Assembly (NCBI RefSeq): GCF_017854565.1
Contig: NZ_JAFMHJ010000034.1
Coordinates: forward strand, 1 to 33,172
Length of the DNA stretch: 33,172 nucleotides
Origin: Yoonia sp.
GTDB taxonomy: Bacteria; Pseudomonadota; Alphaproteobacteria; Rhodobacterales; Rhodobacteraceae
Direction: 5' to 3'
Shown here: positions 1 to 7,537 of the stretch, piece by piece
How the letters are laid out: the number at the start of each line of letters is the position of its first letter
Numbering within the stretch: the first letter of the stretch is position 1
The notes under the pieces: model-generated
Databases searched by the model: none
The model's input: the letters and a program-made list of their open reading frames with translations, nothing else
Told to the model about the DNA's origin: nothing
Position numbers and translations under genes: made by a program

Positions 1-575
1 TCATTGGATCAGTGACAGGTCTGCTGCTGCTCTCGGGCGTTCTCATCATCGTCGCGACTGCAATCGCGATCACAATGGGGCGCCCGGTCTTGTTTCGGCA
101 GACCCGTTCTGGAAAGGCGGGGCGACCGTTTGACATGATCAAGTTCCGGTCGATGCAGAACACCCTGGATGCAGCAGGCCAGCCTTTGCCGGATGCTGCG
201 CGCATCACGCGGCTGGGCCGTTTTCTGCGCGCCAGCAGTCTGGATGAATTGCCAGAGCTTTGGAACGTCGTTAAGGGCGACATGAGCCTCGTCGGGCCAC
301 GCCCGCTGTTGATGGAATACCTACCACTCTATTCCACGACGCAGGCGCGCCGCAGTGAAGTACGGCCGGGGATCACAGGATGGGCCCAAGTGAACGGGCG
401 CAACGCGCTTGGCTGGGAGCAAAAGTTTGCATTAGACGTCTGGTACGTTGATCATTGGACGCTGATGCTTGACCTGAAAATCATCGTCATGACTATTGGC
501 AAAGTGCTGATGAGTGATGGAATCACTGCCAAAGGCGAGGCCACAATGCAAAAGTTTACGGGCGACAACAAATGA
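1..575 (+). CDS. Undecaprenyl-phosphate sugar transferase (ExoY/WcaJ-type), 5' end outside window
   Basis: Bacterial sugar transferase that would move a sugar-1-phosphate from a UDP-sugar to undecaprenyl phosphate, the first membrane step of an exopolysaccharide or O-antigen unit. The reading frame is open to the window edge (codons in phase from base 3), and the visible start resembles the middle of the usual N-terminal membrane helix, so the true start lies upstream; the GTG at 12 is probably internal. Family signatures are all present: a hydrophobic helix, PVLFRQTRSG, KFRSM, the catalytic-region stretch SLDELPELWNVVKGDMSLVG followed by PRP, and RPGITGWAQVNGRN. The C-terminus is complete. 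It fits the envelope-polysaccharide theme of the window, but its sugar specificity cannot be read from sequence. Confidence 0.9.
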   Translation, partial: IGSVTGLLLLSGVLIIVATAIAITMGRPVLFRQTRSGKAGRPFDMIKFRSMQNTLDAAGQPLPDAARITRLGRFLRASSLDELPELWNVVKGDMSLVGPRPLLMEYLPLYSTTQARRSEVRPGITGWAQVNGRNALGWEQKFALDVWYVDHWTLMLDLKIIVMTIGKVLMSDGITAKGEATMQKFTGDNK

Positions 576-672
576 CCCGCAGCGGCGCCTAGGGCATTCC
601 TTTTGGATTGCGCAACGCAACATTAATTAAAATAGCGCAAGTTTGCCAAGGTCGTGTCACAGGATTCGGTTG

Positions 673-2724
673 ATGCAAGCAATGAACAAACTCGCCGATT
701 GGGCCGTTGGGCGTATGAAGCGCAATAATCCAGAGCACCTATGGGTGCACTATTCCGTTGCCCTTGCGCTGATACTTGGCCTGCTGGTCGCGACACATAG
801 GGTTAATCGCATGATCATTGACGAAAGCGCGATCGCATCGACGGCGATCTTGGCAAGTCACGCCCAGATAACGCAAGCTCAGGAAATCTTGCTTTTGGCA
901 GAACAACTTGTCGAACAGGAAATTGTCGACACGTCCAACCTTGGCGCCGCGATAACACGGTTTGAAAACACATACGCCGCGCTGCCCTCACTTGGCGTGT
1001 GGTCGCCATCGCTTCAGGCATACGTCTTTGAAAACGACAGCGCCCTGCACTCAAAAGTCGAAAAATATGTGGATTTGGCAAGGCGTCTGGAAACCGCGCC
1101 ACGTGATATGCAAGCAGCATTGGTTCACAGTCTACGGACACTTTATGGCAATGATACGCTGTTTGAAGGGTTGCAGCAGACCGCGCGCTTATTCGAAGCC
1201 GAAGCCCAAATCGGCGCCGAAAGCTTGACCCGCCTGCAGCGCACGATTCTCGCGATTTCGGCATTCGCCCTGCTGTCTGAGGCTGTGTTTATCTTCCTGC
1301 CCGCACAGTTGACCGTCCAATCTGCGATCAGACAACTCCATGACAAGTCCGCAGTCATGGAAAATTCCAAAGGCCAGCTAGAACAGATGAACCTGAAGCT
1401 GGAACATCTGGTCAGCCATGACAGTCTTACGGGCCTCCCAAACCGAAGCCATCTGCTCAAGCGCCTTACGAATATGCTCTCGGTGGGTCCAAATTCACGG
1501 CCAAGCATATTATTTGTGGGCCTTGATAATTTCAAATCATTGAATGACACGGCAGGACATGACTATGGGGACGGTGTACTGTGCGCTGTGGCGGACGCAT
1601 TTCGAAACTGCGTCGATGATGAGGATATCATCGCCCGCGTCGGTGGTGACGAATTCGTTTTCGTGACCGTAGAACCATCCGATGTGCTTGCAAAACGCGT
1701 CATGGACTCGCTTGTAGAGCCATTTTTGATCATGGGTCGAAATTTGCCCATTAATGCCAGCATTGGTCATTTGGTCGCTGATCGCGCCAAGACTGATCCA
1801 CTTGCAATGATTGCTGACGCAGGCATCGCGTTGCAGGCGGCCAAGAACGCAGGTGGCAATCGCACACAGGCATTCACGCAAGACCTCCGCGATGCGATCG
1901 AGAACATGCAGAAACTGCAGCTCGAACTGCCCAACGCCATCGCTGCAGGCCAGATTGAACCTTGGTTTCAACCACAGATACGTCTTGCCGATGGCACCCT
2001 GCATGGCGCAGAGGTGCTGGCTCGGTGGCGCCACCCAACACGGGGCTTGATGTCACCCGACAAGTTTCTGCCCGCCGCTGAGCGTGCCGGCCTTATGATC
2101 GAGTTGGATCATGCTATCTGGCGATCTGCGATGAAACATGCGGAAGGCTGGCAGAAAACCGGCATTTGGCATCCGCGCATTTCCTTGAACGCAGCGCCCG
2201 ACACAATTGCAGACCCTTATTTGATAGAGCGCTTCCTACCGCAACTGCAGCAATGCTGCCTTGGAACCGATCAGGTCATCGTCGAGGTTTTGGAGACAAC
2301 GCTTATCGACAGCGCGGATGATATGGCCGCGATCAATATTGACAGTTTGGCGGAATGCGGGATTGCTTTGGAACTGGATGATTTCGGCACCGGATACGCA
2401 TCACTGTCAAAGCTGACACAGCTCGCGTTGGCCGGGATCAAACTAGACCGATCACTTGTTGCGCCCCTCCCGGATCCGGGTGCCGACAGCGTGATCCGCG
2501 CCATTCTGGCTCTGGCGGCGGAACTTGGCTTGCATGTAATCGCCGAAGGGATCGAAAAACCGGAACAGGCGCAGCGTCTGAACGAAAGAGGCTGCGCAGT
2601 CGGCCAAGGCTACGGGTTTGCCCGCCCAATGTCTGCAGGTGATTTCGCCGAATGGCTGGTAAAACACGCCACTATCGCGATCAGCGCACGCGGCGATGTT
2701 GTTCAGTTTCCCAACCGGGCTTGA
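673..2724 (+). CDS. Membrane-bound GGDEF/EAL cyclic-di-GMP signalling protein
   Basis: About 683 residues. Two hydrophobic segments, near residues 25-42 and 190-212, flank an extracytoplasmic sensor-like region of about 150 residues, distantly reminiscent of PilJ-type N-terminal domains (weak). A GGDEF domain follows with an intact GGDEF motif at residues 324-328, so diguanylate cyclase activity is possible. The inhibitory I-site arginine is not visible: DDED stands where RxxD is expected. The EAL domain has EVL at 447-449 (a tolerated variant), the metal-binding DDFGTG at 569-574, a KLD lysine, and AEGIE with a downstream QGYGFARP, so phosphodiesterase activity is also plausible. I chose the ATG at 673 because AGGA lies 8 bases upstream; an upstream TTG at 643 and an ATG at 682 are alternatives. 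Neighbours give no specific input signal. Confidence 0.88.
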   Translation: MQAMNKLADWAVGRMKRNNPEHLWVHYSVALALILGLLVATHRVNRMIIDESAIASTAILASHAQITQAQEILLLAEQLVEQEIVDTSNLGAAITRFENTYAALPSLGVWSPSLQAYVFENDSALHSKVEKYVDLARRLETAPRDMQAALVHSLRTLYGNDTLFEGLQQTARLFEAEAQIGAESLTRLQRTILAISAFALLSEAVFIFLPAQLTVQSAIRQLHDKSAVMENSKGQLEQMNLKLEHLVSHDSLTGLPNRSHLLKRLTNMLSVGPNSRPSILFVGLDNFKSLNDTAGHDYGDGVLCAVADAFRNCVDDEDIIARVGGDEFVFVTVEPSDVLAKRVMDSLVEPFLIMGRNLPINASIGHLVADRAKTDPLAMIADAGIALQAAKNAGGNRTQAFTQDLRDAIENMQKLQLELPNAIAAGQIEPWFQPQIRLADGTLHGAEVLARWRHPTRGLMSPDKFLPAAERAGLMIELDHAIWRSAMKHAEGWQKTGIWHPRISLNAAPDTIADPYLIERFLPQLQQCCLGTDQVIVEVLETTLIDSADDMAAINIDSLAECGIALELDDFGTGYASLSKLTQLALAGIKLDRSLVAPLPDPGADSVIRAILALAAELGLHVIAEGIEKPEQAQRLNERGCAVGQGYGFARPMSAGDFAEWLVKHATIAISARGDVVQFPNRA

Positions 2725-2780
2725 GGAATTGCACCATAAGCCGTATCTGACACGCATCCTGCTTTGGAAAGGGGTGACCT

Positions 2781-3392
2781 TTGGCTAATCATTTGTACAA
2801 AAACGACTTACCCGACGGACTTGATCTTGGGCAAATTGTTGCGATTGACTGTGAAACGATGGGCCTGAACCCACATCGCGATCGGTTGTGTTTGATTCAA
2901 ATGTCCGGCGGTGATGGCGATTGCCATTTGGTGCAGGTCGAGATCGGCCAGACACAGGCCCCCAATCTTTGCACGATGCTTGAAGATCCCAAGGTGCTGA
3001 AGCTGTTTCATTTTGGCAGATTCGATATTGCCGCGCTGTATCACGCCTTTGGTGCGGTCACAGCGCCTGTCTATTGCACCAAAATCGCATCAAAACTGGT
3101 GCGTACATTCACCGACCGTCATGGTCTCAAGGTACTGCTGCAGGACATGATCGGCGTGGACATATCAAAGCATCAGCAGCAAAGCGATTGGGGCGCAGAA
3201 ACATTGACCGGTGCCCAGCTTGACTATGCAGCATCGGATGTCCTTTATTTACATCAACTCATGCGGGCCTTCGATGTGCTGCTTGATCGCGAAGGCCGAA
3301 CTGAAATGGCACAAGCCTGCTTTGACTTTCTACCGGCCCGCGCGAAGTTGGATTTGGCCGGGTGGCCAGAAATTGACATCTTTTCCCACTGA
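2781..3392 (+). CDS. rnd: Ribonuclease D, short form without HRDC domain
   Basis: DEDD-family 3'-5' exoribonuclease of 203 residues, expected to trim 3' ends of tRNA and other stable RNAs in the cytoplasm. Exo I is visible as IDCETMGL (Asp and Glu), Exo II as LFHFGRFDIAAL, and Exo III as LDYAASDVLYL, with the tyrosine and aspartate of the DEDDy subclass. The C-terminal HRDC domains of the roughly 375-residue E. coli enzyme are absent, as is common for alphaproteobacterial homologues. The start is TTG at 2781, with a GGGG ribosome-binding site 6 to 7 bases upstream; the resulting N-terminus MANHLY matches what I recall of Roseobacter homologues. Its stop overlaps the kdsD start (TGATG), implying translational coupling with the Kdo/LPS genes. 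Confidence 0.9.
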   Translation: MANHLYKNDLPDGLDLGQIVAIDCETMGLNPHRDRLCLIQMSGGDGDCHLVQVEIGQTQAPNLCTMLEDPKVLKLFHFGRFDIAALYHAFGAVTAPVYCTKIASKLVRTFTDRHGLKVLLQDMIGVDISKHQQQSDWGAETLTGAQLDYAASDVLYLHQLMRAFDVLLDREGRTEMAQACFDFLPARAKLDLAGWPEIDIFSH

Positions 3393-4360
3393 TGGTCGAT
3401 CAAATCAAAATCATGGAAACAGCGCGGCGCGTCATCGCGCAAGAGGCTGACGCTCTGCTGCAGCTTTCGTCAGGCTTGGGCGACAGTTTCGGCGCCGCAA
3501 TCCAGCTTTTGCTAGACGCAAAAGGCCGCGTCATCGTGTCTGGTATGGGCAAGTCAGGCCATATCGCACGCAAGATTGCCGCGACGTTTGCAAGCACTGG
3601 TACACCGGCACACTTTGTTCACCCAGCCGAGGCAAGTCATGGCGATCTTGGCATGATGACCCGTGGTGACGTGGTTCTCGTACTTTCCAATTCTGGCGAA
3701 ACGCCAGAATTGGCCGATATTGTTGCTTACACGCGCCGTTTCGGGATTCCGATGATTGGCGTGGCAAGCCGCCCGGACAGCACATTGCTCCAACAAGCGG
3801 ACGTCAGCATTGTCCTGCCTCAACTGGGCGAGGCTTGCGGGACCGGGGTTGTACCAACGACCTCGACAACGATGACGCTTGCGCTGGGCGATGCGTTGGC
3901 CATCGCACTTATGGAACATCGCGCCTTCACCCCGGAAAATTTCCGTGACTTCCACCCCGGCGGCAAGCTGGGTGCGCAGTTGTCCAAAGTCAGTGACCTG
4001 ATGCACACCGGGGACGCACTGCCGCTGGTCAGAACCACTACGGCGATGGGCGATGCCCTGCTGATCATCAGTCAAAAGGGGTTCGGCGTTGTCGGCGTAA
4101 CCGATGACGATGGCAGACTTGTCGGCATCATCACCGACGGCGACCTGCGTCGACACATGGCTGGCCTGCTTGATCGCACCGCACAAGAAGTCATGACGGC
4201 AAACCCGACGACCGTATCCTCCGATGCCTTGGCTGAGCAGGCGGTCGCACTCATGAATGCGCGCACTATCACTTGTCTTTTTGTTTTGGACGGTGACTTG
4301 CCCCACGAAGTGCGGGGAATTCTTCATATTCATGACTGTCTGCGTGCGGGTGTTGTCTAG
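3392..4360 (+). CDS. kdsD: Arabinose-5-phosphate isomerase (KpsF/GutQ family)
   Basis: Converts ribulose-5-phosphate to arabinose-5-phosphate, the first committed step of Kdo synthesis. The 322 residues show an N-terminal SIS domain (GMGKSGHIARKIAATF, the metal-site region HPAEASHGDLGM, and SNSGETPEL) followed by two CBS repeats (from VSDLMHTGD, ending ITDGDLRRHM, and from VMTANPTTV). Full length for the family. It starts at the ATG overlapping the rnd stop and runs into lptC with a 2-base gap, so the Kdo precursor enzyme and the LPS export proteins are made from one operon. A KdsB-family enzyme lies about 10 kb away on the other strand. Confidence 0.95.
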   Translation: MVDQIKIMETARRVIAQEADALLQLSSGLGDSFGAAIQLLLDAKGRVIVSGMGKSGHIARKIAATFASTGTPAHFVHPAEASHGDLGMMTRGDVVLVLSNSGETPELADIVAYTRRFGIPMIGVASRPDSTLLQQADVSIVLPQLGEACGTGVVPTTSTTMTLALGDALAIALMEHRAFTPENFRDFHPGGKLGAQLSKVSDLMHTGDALPLVRTTTAMGDALLIISQKGFGVVGVTDDDGRLVGIITDGDLRRHMAGLLDRTAQEVMTANPTTVSSDALAEQAVALMNARTITCLFVLDGDLPHEVRGILHIHDCLRAGVV

Positions 4361-4362
4361 AT

Positions 4363-4962
4363 ATGCCCGGTGTCGATAATTTTCACTCTCGACTTGTCGC
4401 CTGGGCCAAAATGATCTTACCGCTGGGCGCGCTCGCCCTTCTATCGACCCTTTTTTTGCTGGCGCGACGTCCCGCTGAACAGCCGAATATCCCCTTTGCG
4501 GAGATTGAGGCGATGGCCCGTGATCAGCGTATCACCGCACCAAAATTTTCAGGTCTGACAGAAGACGGCGCAATCATCGTGATTTCGGCCCGAAGCGCGC
4601 AGCCAGACATGACGCGGCCTGACACGGTTAGCGTCGATACCATGGCCTTTCGCATGGACAATCCCGATGGCAGCTATGTGACGGTCACCGCAACACGAGG
4701 TGAAGTTGATGGGCGCAGTCGGATTGCACGGTTTCTGGGCTTGGCCCGCGTCGAGACTTCAACTGGCTACGAGATGGAAACAAATGGCCTGATCGCCGAA
4801 CTTGACACTGGGCTTGTTACGTCAGACGGGCTTCTTGAGATCCGTGCGCCTTTTGGCGAATTGACAGCGGGAAAGGTGACGTTTCAACTATCGCAAGACA
4901 ATACCGGGCAGCAGATACTGTTCACCGATGGGGTCAGACTGATATACAGACCGCAGGACTAA
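4363..4962 (+). CDS. lptC: LPS export protein LptC
   Basis: Bitopic inner-membrane component of the Lpt bridge, which takes LPS from LptB2FG and hands it to LptA. The 199 residues have one N-terminal membrane helix at about residues 16-34 (MILPLGALALLSTLFLLA) and then a periplasmic LptC-type beta-jellyroll region. Overall similarity within this family is low, so identification leans on the layout, length, single anchor and the position between kdsD and lptA. It begins 2 bases after the kdsD stop. Confidence 0.88.
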   Translation: MPGVDNFHSRLVAWAKMILPLGALALLSTLFLLARRPAEQPNIPFAEIEAMARDQRITAPKFSGLTEDGAIIVISARSAQPDMTRPDTVSVDTMAFRMDNPDGSYVTVTATRGEVDGRSRIARFLGLARVETSTGYEMETNGLIAELDTGLVTSDGLLEIRAPFGELTAGKVTFQLSQDNTGQQILFTDGVRLIYRPQD

Positions 4963-4992
4963 TTACTGCTCGCAACAAGGGAACCACCTACC

Positions 4993-5481
4993 GTGTTCAA
5001 AAGTATTGCCTTTTCCGCCGCCTTCCTGATGTCGGTCGCGACATCGCTTGTTGCGCAAACCAACATTAACCTTGGTGGTGTCAGCGTAGATACCTCGGCT
5101 GCCATCGAAGTCGCTGCCGACAGTTTGTCGGTTGATCAAGACACCGGCACGGCTGTGTTTGTCGGTAACGTCGTCATTGGCCAGGGTGAATTGCGTCTGT
5201 CGGCTGGTCGCGTCGAAGTGATTTATGCAGAGGAAACCAGCGATATTGCGCGGCTGATCGCGTCGGACAACGTGATGTTTGTAACAGCAACCGAAGCAGC
5301 AGAAGCACAGAATGCGGACTACGATATCACATCGGGCATGTTAACTCTGACGGGCAATGTTCTTTTGACGCAAGGCGCAAGCGCCATTTCTGCCGAGCGG
5401 ATGATCGTGAATGTGACTGACGGAACCGCCACCATGCAAGGCCGTGTTCGCACCGTCTTTCAGCAGGGCACCAGCCAGTGA
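4993..5481 (+). CDS. lptA: LPS transport periplasmic protein LptA (OstA family)
   Basis: Periplasmic bridge protein that carries LPS between the inner and outer membranes. It is 162 residues long with a cleavable signal peptide (hydrophobic core SAAFLMSVATSLVAQ, likely cleavage near residue 22). An OstA-type repeated beta pattern follows, with ADSLSVDQDTGTAVFVGNVV near the start and repeats such as LTLTGNVLLTQGASAISAER. The start is GTG at 4993 with AAGGGA about 9 bases upstream. The stop overlaps the lptB start as GTGA. LptF/G and LptD are not in the window. Confidence 0.92.
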   Translation: MFKSIAFSAAFLMSVATSLVAQTNINLGGVSVDTSAAIEVAADSLSVDQDTGTAVFVGNVVIGQGELRLSAGRVEVIYAEETSDIARLIASDNVMFVTATEAAEAQNADYDITSGMLTLTGNVLLTQGASAISAERMIVNVTDGTATMQGRVRTVFQQGTSQ

Positions 5482-6251
5482 CCGATAGCCCGAACCTGTC
5501 GCTCCAAGACGGGGACGTGGGCCTGCGCATCGTCAATCTGCGGAAAAGCTATCGCAAGCGCCCGGTCATTAGGGACGTCAGCATCACCCTTGGTCGCGGG
5601 GAGGTTGTCGCGCTTTTAGGTCCAAACGGATCGGGCAAGACCACTTGTTTTTATGCAATTGCTGGCCTCATTACACCCGAAGGCGGGCATGTGATTATTG
5701 ATGGCCGCGATGTGACCGCGCTGCCGATGTACCGGCGCGCGCGTCTTGGCATCGGCTATCTGCCGCAGGAAATGTCGATCTTTCGTGGCATGTCGGTCGA
5801 GGACAACATCATGTCCATTCTCGAAATTGCCGAAGCGGACCGCCATCGCCGCCGGGAACGGCTGGAAGAGCTTTTGTCAGAGTTTTCCATCGAACACCTG
5901 CGCCGCGCATCCGCTCTCGCCCTGTCCGGCGGCGAACGCAGACGCGTCGAAATTGCGCGCTGCCTGGCCGCCGGGCCGAAGTATGTTTTGCTCGACGAAC
6001 CCTTTGCCGGTGTGGATCCGATTGCTGTGGGCGAGATCAGGCACCTTGTTTCTGACCTCAAGAACCGCGGGATCGGCGTGTTGATCACGGACCACAACGT
6101 GCAGGAAACACTGCAGATTGTTGACCGTGCCTATATCCTACACGACGGCAAGGTCTTAATGAGCGGCACAACAGACGAGGTCGTTCAGGACGAAAACGTG
6201 CGCCGCGTTTATCTTGGAAACAGCTTCCGGGTAAACTCACTTTCTTCGTGA
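5478..6251 (+). CDS. lptB: LPS export ABC transporter ATPase LptB
   Basis: Cytoplasmic ATPase of the LptB2FGC extractor that powers LPS transport. The 257 residues carry Walker A GPNGSGKTTCFY, the Q-loop region YLPQEMSIFRGM, signature LSGGERRRVEIAR, Walker B YVLLDEPFAGVDP and the switch histidine in ITDHNV. All catalytic residues are intact. It starts at a GTG overlapping the lptA stop by 4 bases, so it is translationally coupled. In many other alphaproteobacteria rpoN follows lptB directly; here a 225-base non-coding gap and hpf follow instead. Confidence 0.96.
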   Translation: MTDSPNLSLQDGDVGLRIVNLRKSYRKRPVIRDVSITLGRGEVVALLGPNGSGKTTCFYAIAGLITPEGGHVIIDGRDVTALPMYRRARLGIGYLPQEMSIFRGMSVEDNIMSILEIAEADRHRRRERLEELLSEFSIEHLRRASALALSGGERRRVEIARCLAAGPKYVLLDEPFAGVDPIAVGEIRHLVSDLKNRGIGVLITDHNVQETLQIVDRAYILHDGKVLMSGTTDEVVQDENVRRVYLGNSFRVNSLSS

Positions 6252-6427
6252 TGTTAACCACTGTCCCATTGACAAACACAGGCATTTTATCGCCCAATGA
6301 TGAGGATGACAGAACCGTTTTCATTCCCTGAGGTTATGCTGGCTTGTATGGCCGCGTATGGGATTAAATTAAACAAAATCGGGGCGTTATCGTTTTCCAT
6401 ACTGATGTTTAGATTCGATTTAACCCG

Positions 6428-6457
6428 TTAACATGACCGGGGTCCGAGCATCATAAT
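6428..6457 (+). promoter_or_regulatory. Possible sigma70-type promoter of hpf-ptsN
   Basis: TTAACA at 6428-6433 and CATAAT at 6452-6457 are separated by 18 bases and lie 20 bases before the hpf start, which would give a very short leader containing the AGGAGA ribosome-binding site. The rest of the 225-base gap after lptB holds no supported gene and no clear terminator. This is a visual match only. Confidence 0.4.
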
Positions 6458-6476
6458 ACTTAGCACAGGAGAAACG

Positions 6477-7052
6477 ATGCGGTATCAAATTAGCGGCAAA
6501 CAGATCGACATTGGCGAGGCCCTGCAAACCCATGTAAAGACAGAAATGGACGAGATATTAGGCAAATATGCCGGACGCCCGACCGAGGCATATATCGTCT
6601 TTTCCAAGTCCGGTCATGAGTTTGTCTGCGAATCTGTCGTGCATCTTTCGACCGGCCTCACCGCACAGGCGACGGGCCGCGCAAACGAAATCTACGCGGC
6701 GTTCGACAGCTGCGGCGAAAAGATGGACAAGCAGTTGAGACGCTACAAGCGGCGGCTCAAGGACCACCATGCTGGCCGATCACAGCCTGTTGAACTTTCG
6801 GCTGCGGGGTCCTATATCCTCGAACCAAGAGATGAGACCGATGAGGCCGAGCAAGACACGGTAAATGCGATGATCGTCGCCGAGATGGAGACGAAAATAC
6901 CATCGCTGTCGGTTGGCGAGGCGGTGATGCAAATGGAAATCGCAAGTGCGCCAGTGCTTGTGTTTCGCAACGAAAAACATAGCGGAATAAATGTCGTCTA
7001 TCGACGGGACGACGGTAATATCGGATGGATTGATCCCGTCGCAGCGGGCTGA
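6477..7052 (+). CDS. hpf: Ribosome hibernation promoting factor, long form
   Basis: Binds the 30S decoding region and pairs ribosomes into inactive 100S dimers in slow-growing cells. The 191 residues contain an N-terminal RaiA/HPF domain (about 1-100, beginning MRYQISGKQIDIGEALQTHV). A charged linker follows. The C-terminal dimerisation domain (about 135-190) is recognisable from LSVGEAVMQMEI, VFRNEKHSGINVVYRRDDGN and a terminal IDP. Both domains make this the long form that dimerises ribosomes alone. AGGAGA lies just upstream of the ATG. ptsN follows after 29 bases, the usual alphaproteobacterial pairing. Confidence 0.95.
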   Translation: MRYQISGKQIDIGEALQTHVKTEMDEILGKYAGRPTEAYIVFSKSGHEFVCESVVHLSTGLTAQATGRANEIYAAFDSCGEKMDKQLRRYKRRLKDHHAGRSQPVELSAAGSYILEPRDETDEAEQDTVNAMIVAEMETKIPSLSVGEAVMQMEIASAPVLVFRNEKHSGINVVYRRDDGNIGWIDPVAAG

Positions 7053-7081
7053 AACCAATAACGCGATGAAAGAAACGGCGC

Positions 7082-7537
7082 ATGCAAGTTGTTGATATAC
7101 TCAAGCCTGATGCAGTGAAGACGATTTTGTCCTGCACCAGCAAGAAGCGTCTGTTTCACGACCTCGGGGAGTTGGCCGAGAACTGCTATGGGCTACCGGC
7201 ATCAGACGTGATTGATGCGCTTATTGAACGCGAAGGGCTCGGCCCGACAGGTGTGGGGCAAGGCATCGCATTGCCCCATGCACGCCTCTCCGGGATCGAC
7301 GGTGTCCGGGGCATTTTTCTGCGCCTTGAAAAGCCGCTGAACTTTGACGCCATAGATCGCCAGCCTGTCGATCTAGTGTTTGCGCTGCTTGCCCCCGAAA
7401 ATGCGGGAGTTGATCACCTCAAGGCGCTCGCCCTTGTGTCACGCACGCTTCGCAGCCCATCTGTCTGTGCCAAACTTCGCGCCAACAGTGATACTGCGAC
7501 ACTGCACACGATCCTGACCGAGACGCAGGCCGCCTAG
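7082..7537 (+). CDS. ptsN: Nitrogen-regulatory PTS IIA protein
   Basis: EIIA-Ntr, the terminal phosphoacceptor of the regulatory nitrogen phosphotransferase chain (PtsP-PtsO-PtsN), which controls other proteins rather than transporting sugar. It is 151 residues, full length. The phosphorylated histidine is His66 in GIALPHARL. The stop codon TAG lies in a CTAG palindrome (7534-7537) that also provides the TAG stop of the convergent sulfotransferase gene, so the two genes meet with no intergenic DNA. Confidence 0.95.
   Translation: MQVVDILKPDAVKTILSCTSKKRLFHDLGELAENCYGLPASDVIDALIEREGLGPTGVGQGIALPHARLSGIDGVRGIFLRLEKPLNFDAIDRQPVDLVFALLAPENAGVDHLKALALVSRTLRSPSVCAKLRANSDTATLHTILTETQAA

Noticed and set aside
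3554..4333. 259-codon frame opposite kdsD
   Set aside because: kdsD is certain from its SIS and CBS domains; the antisense frame shows nothing recognisable.
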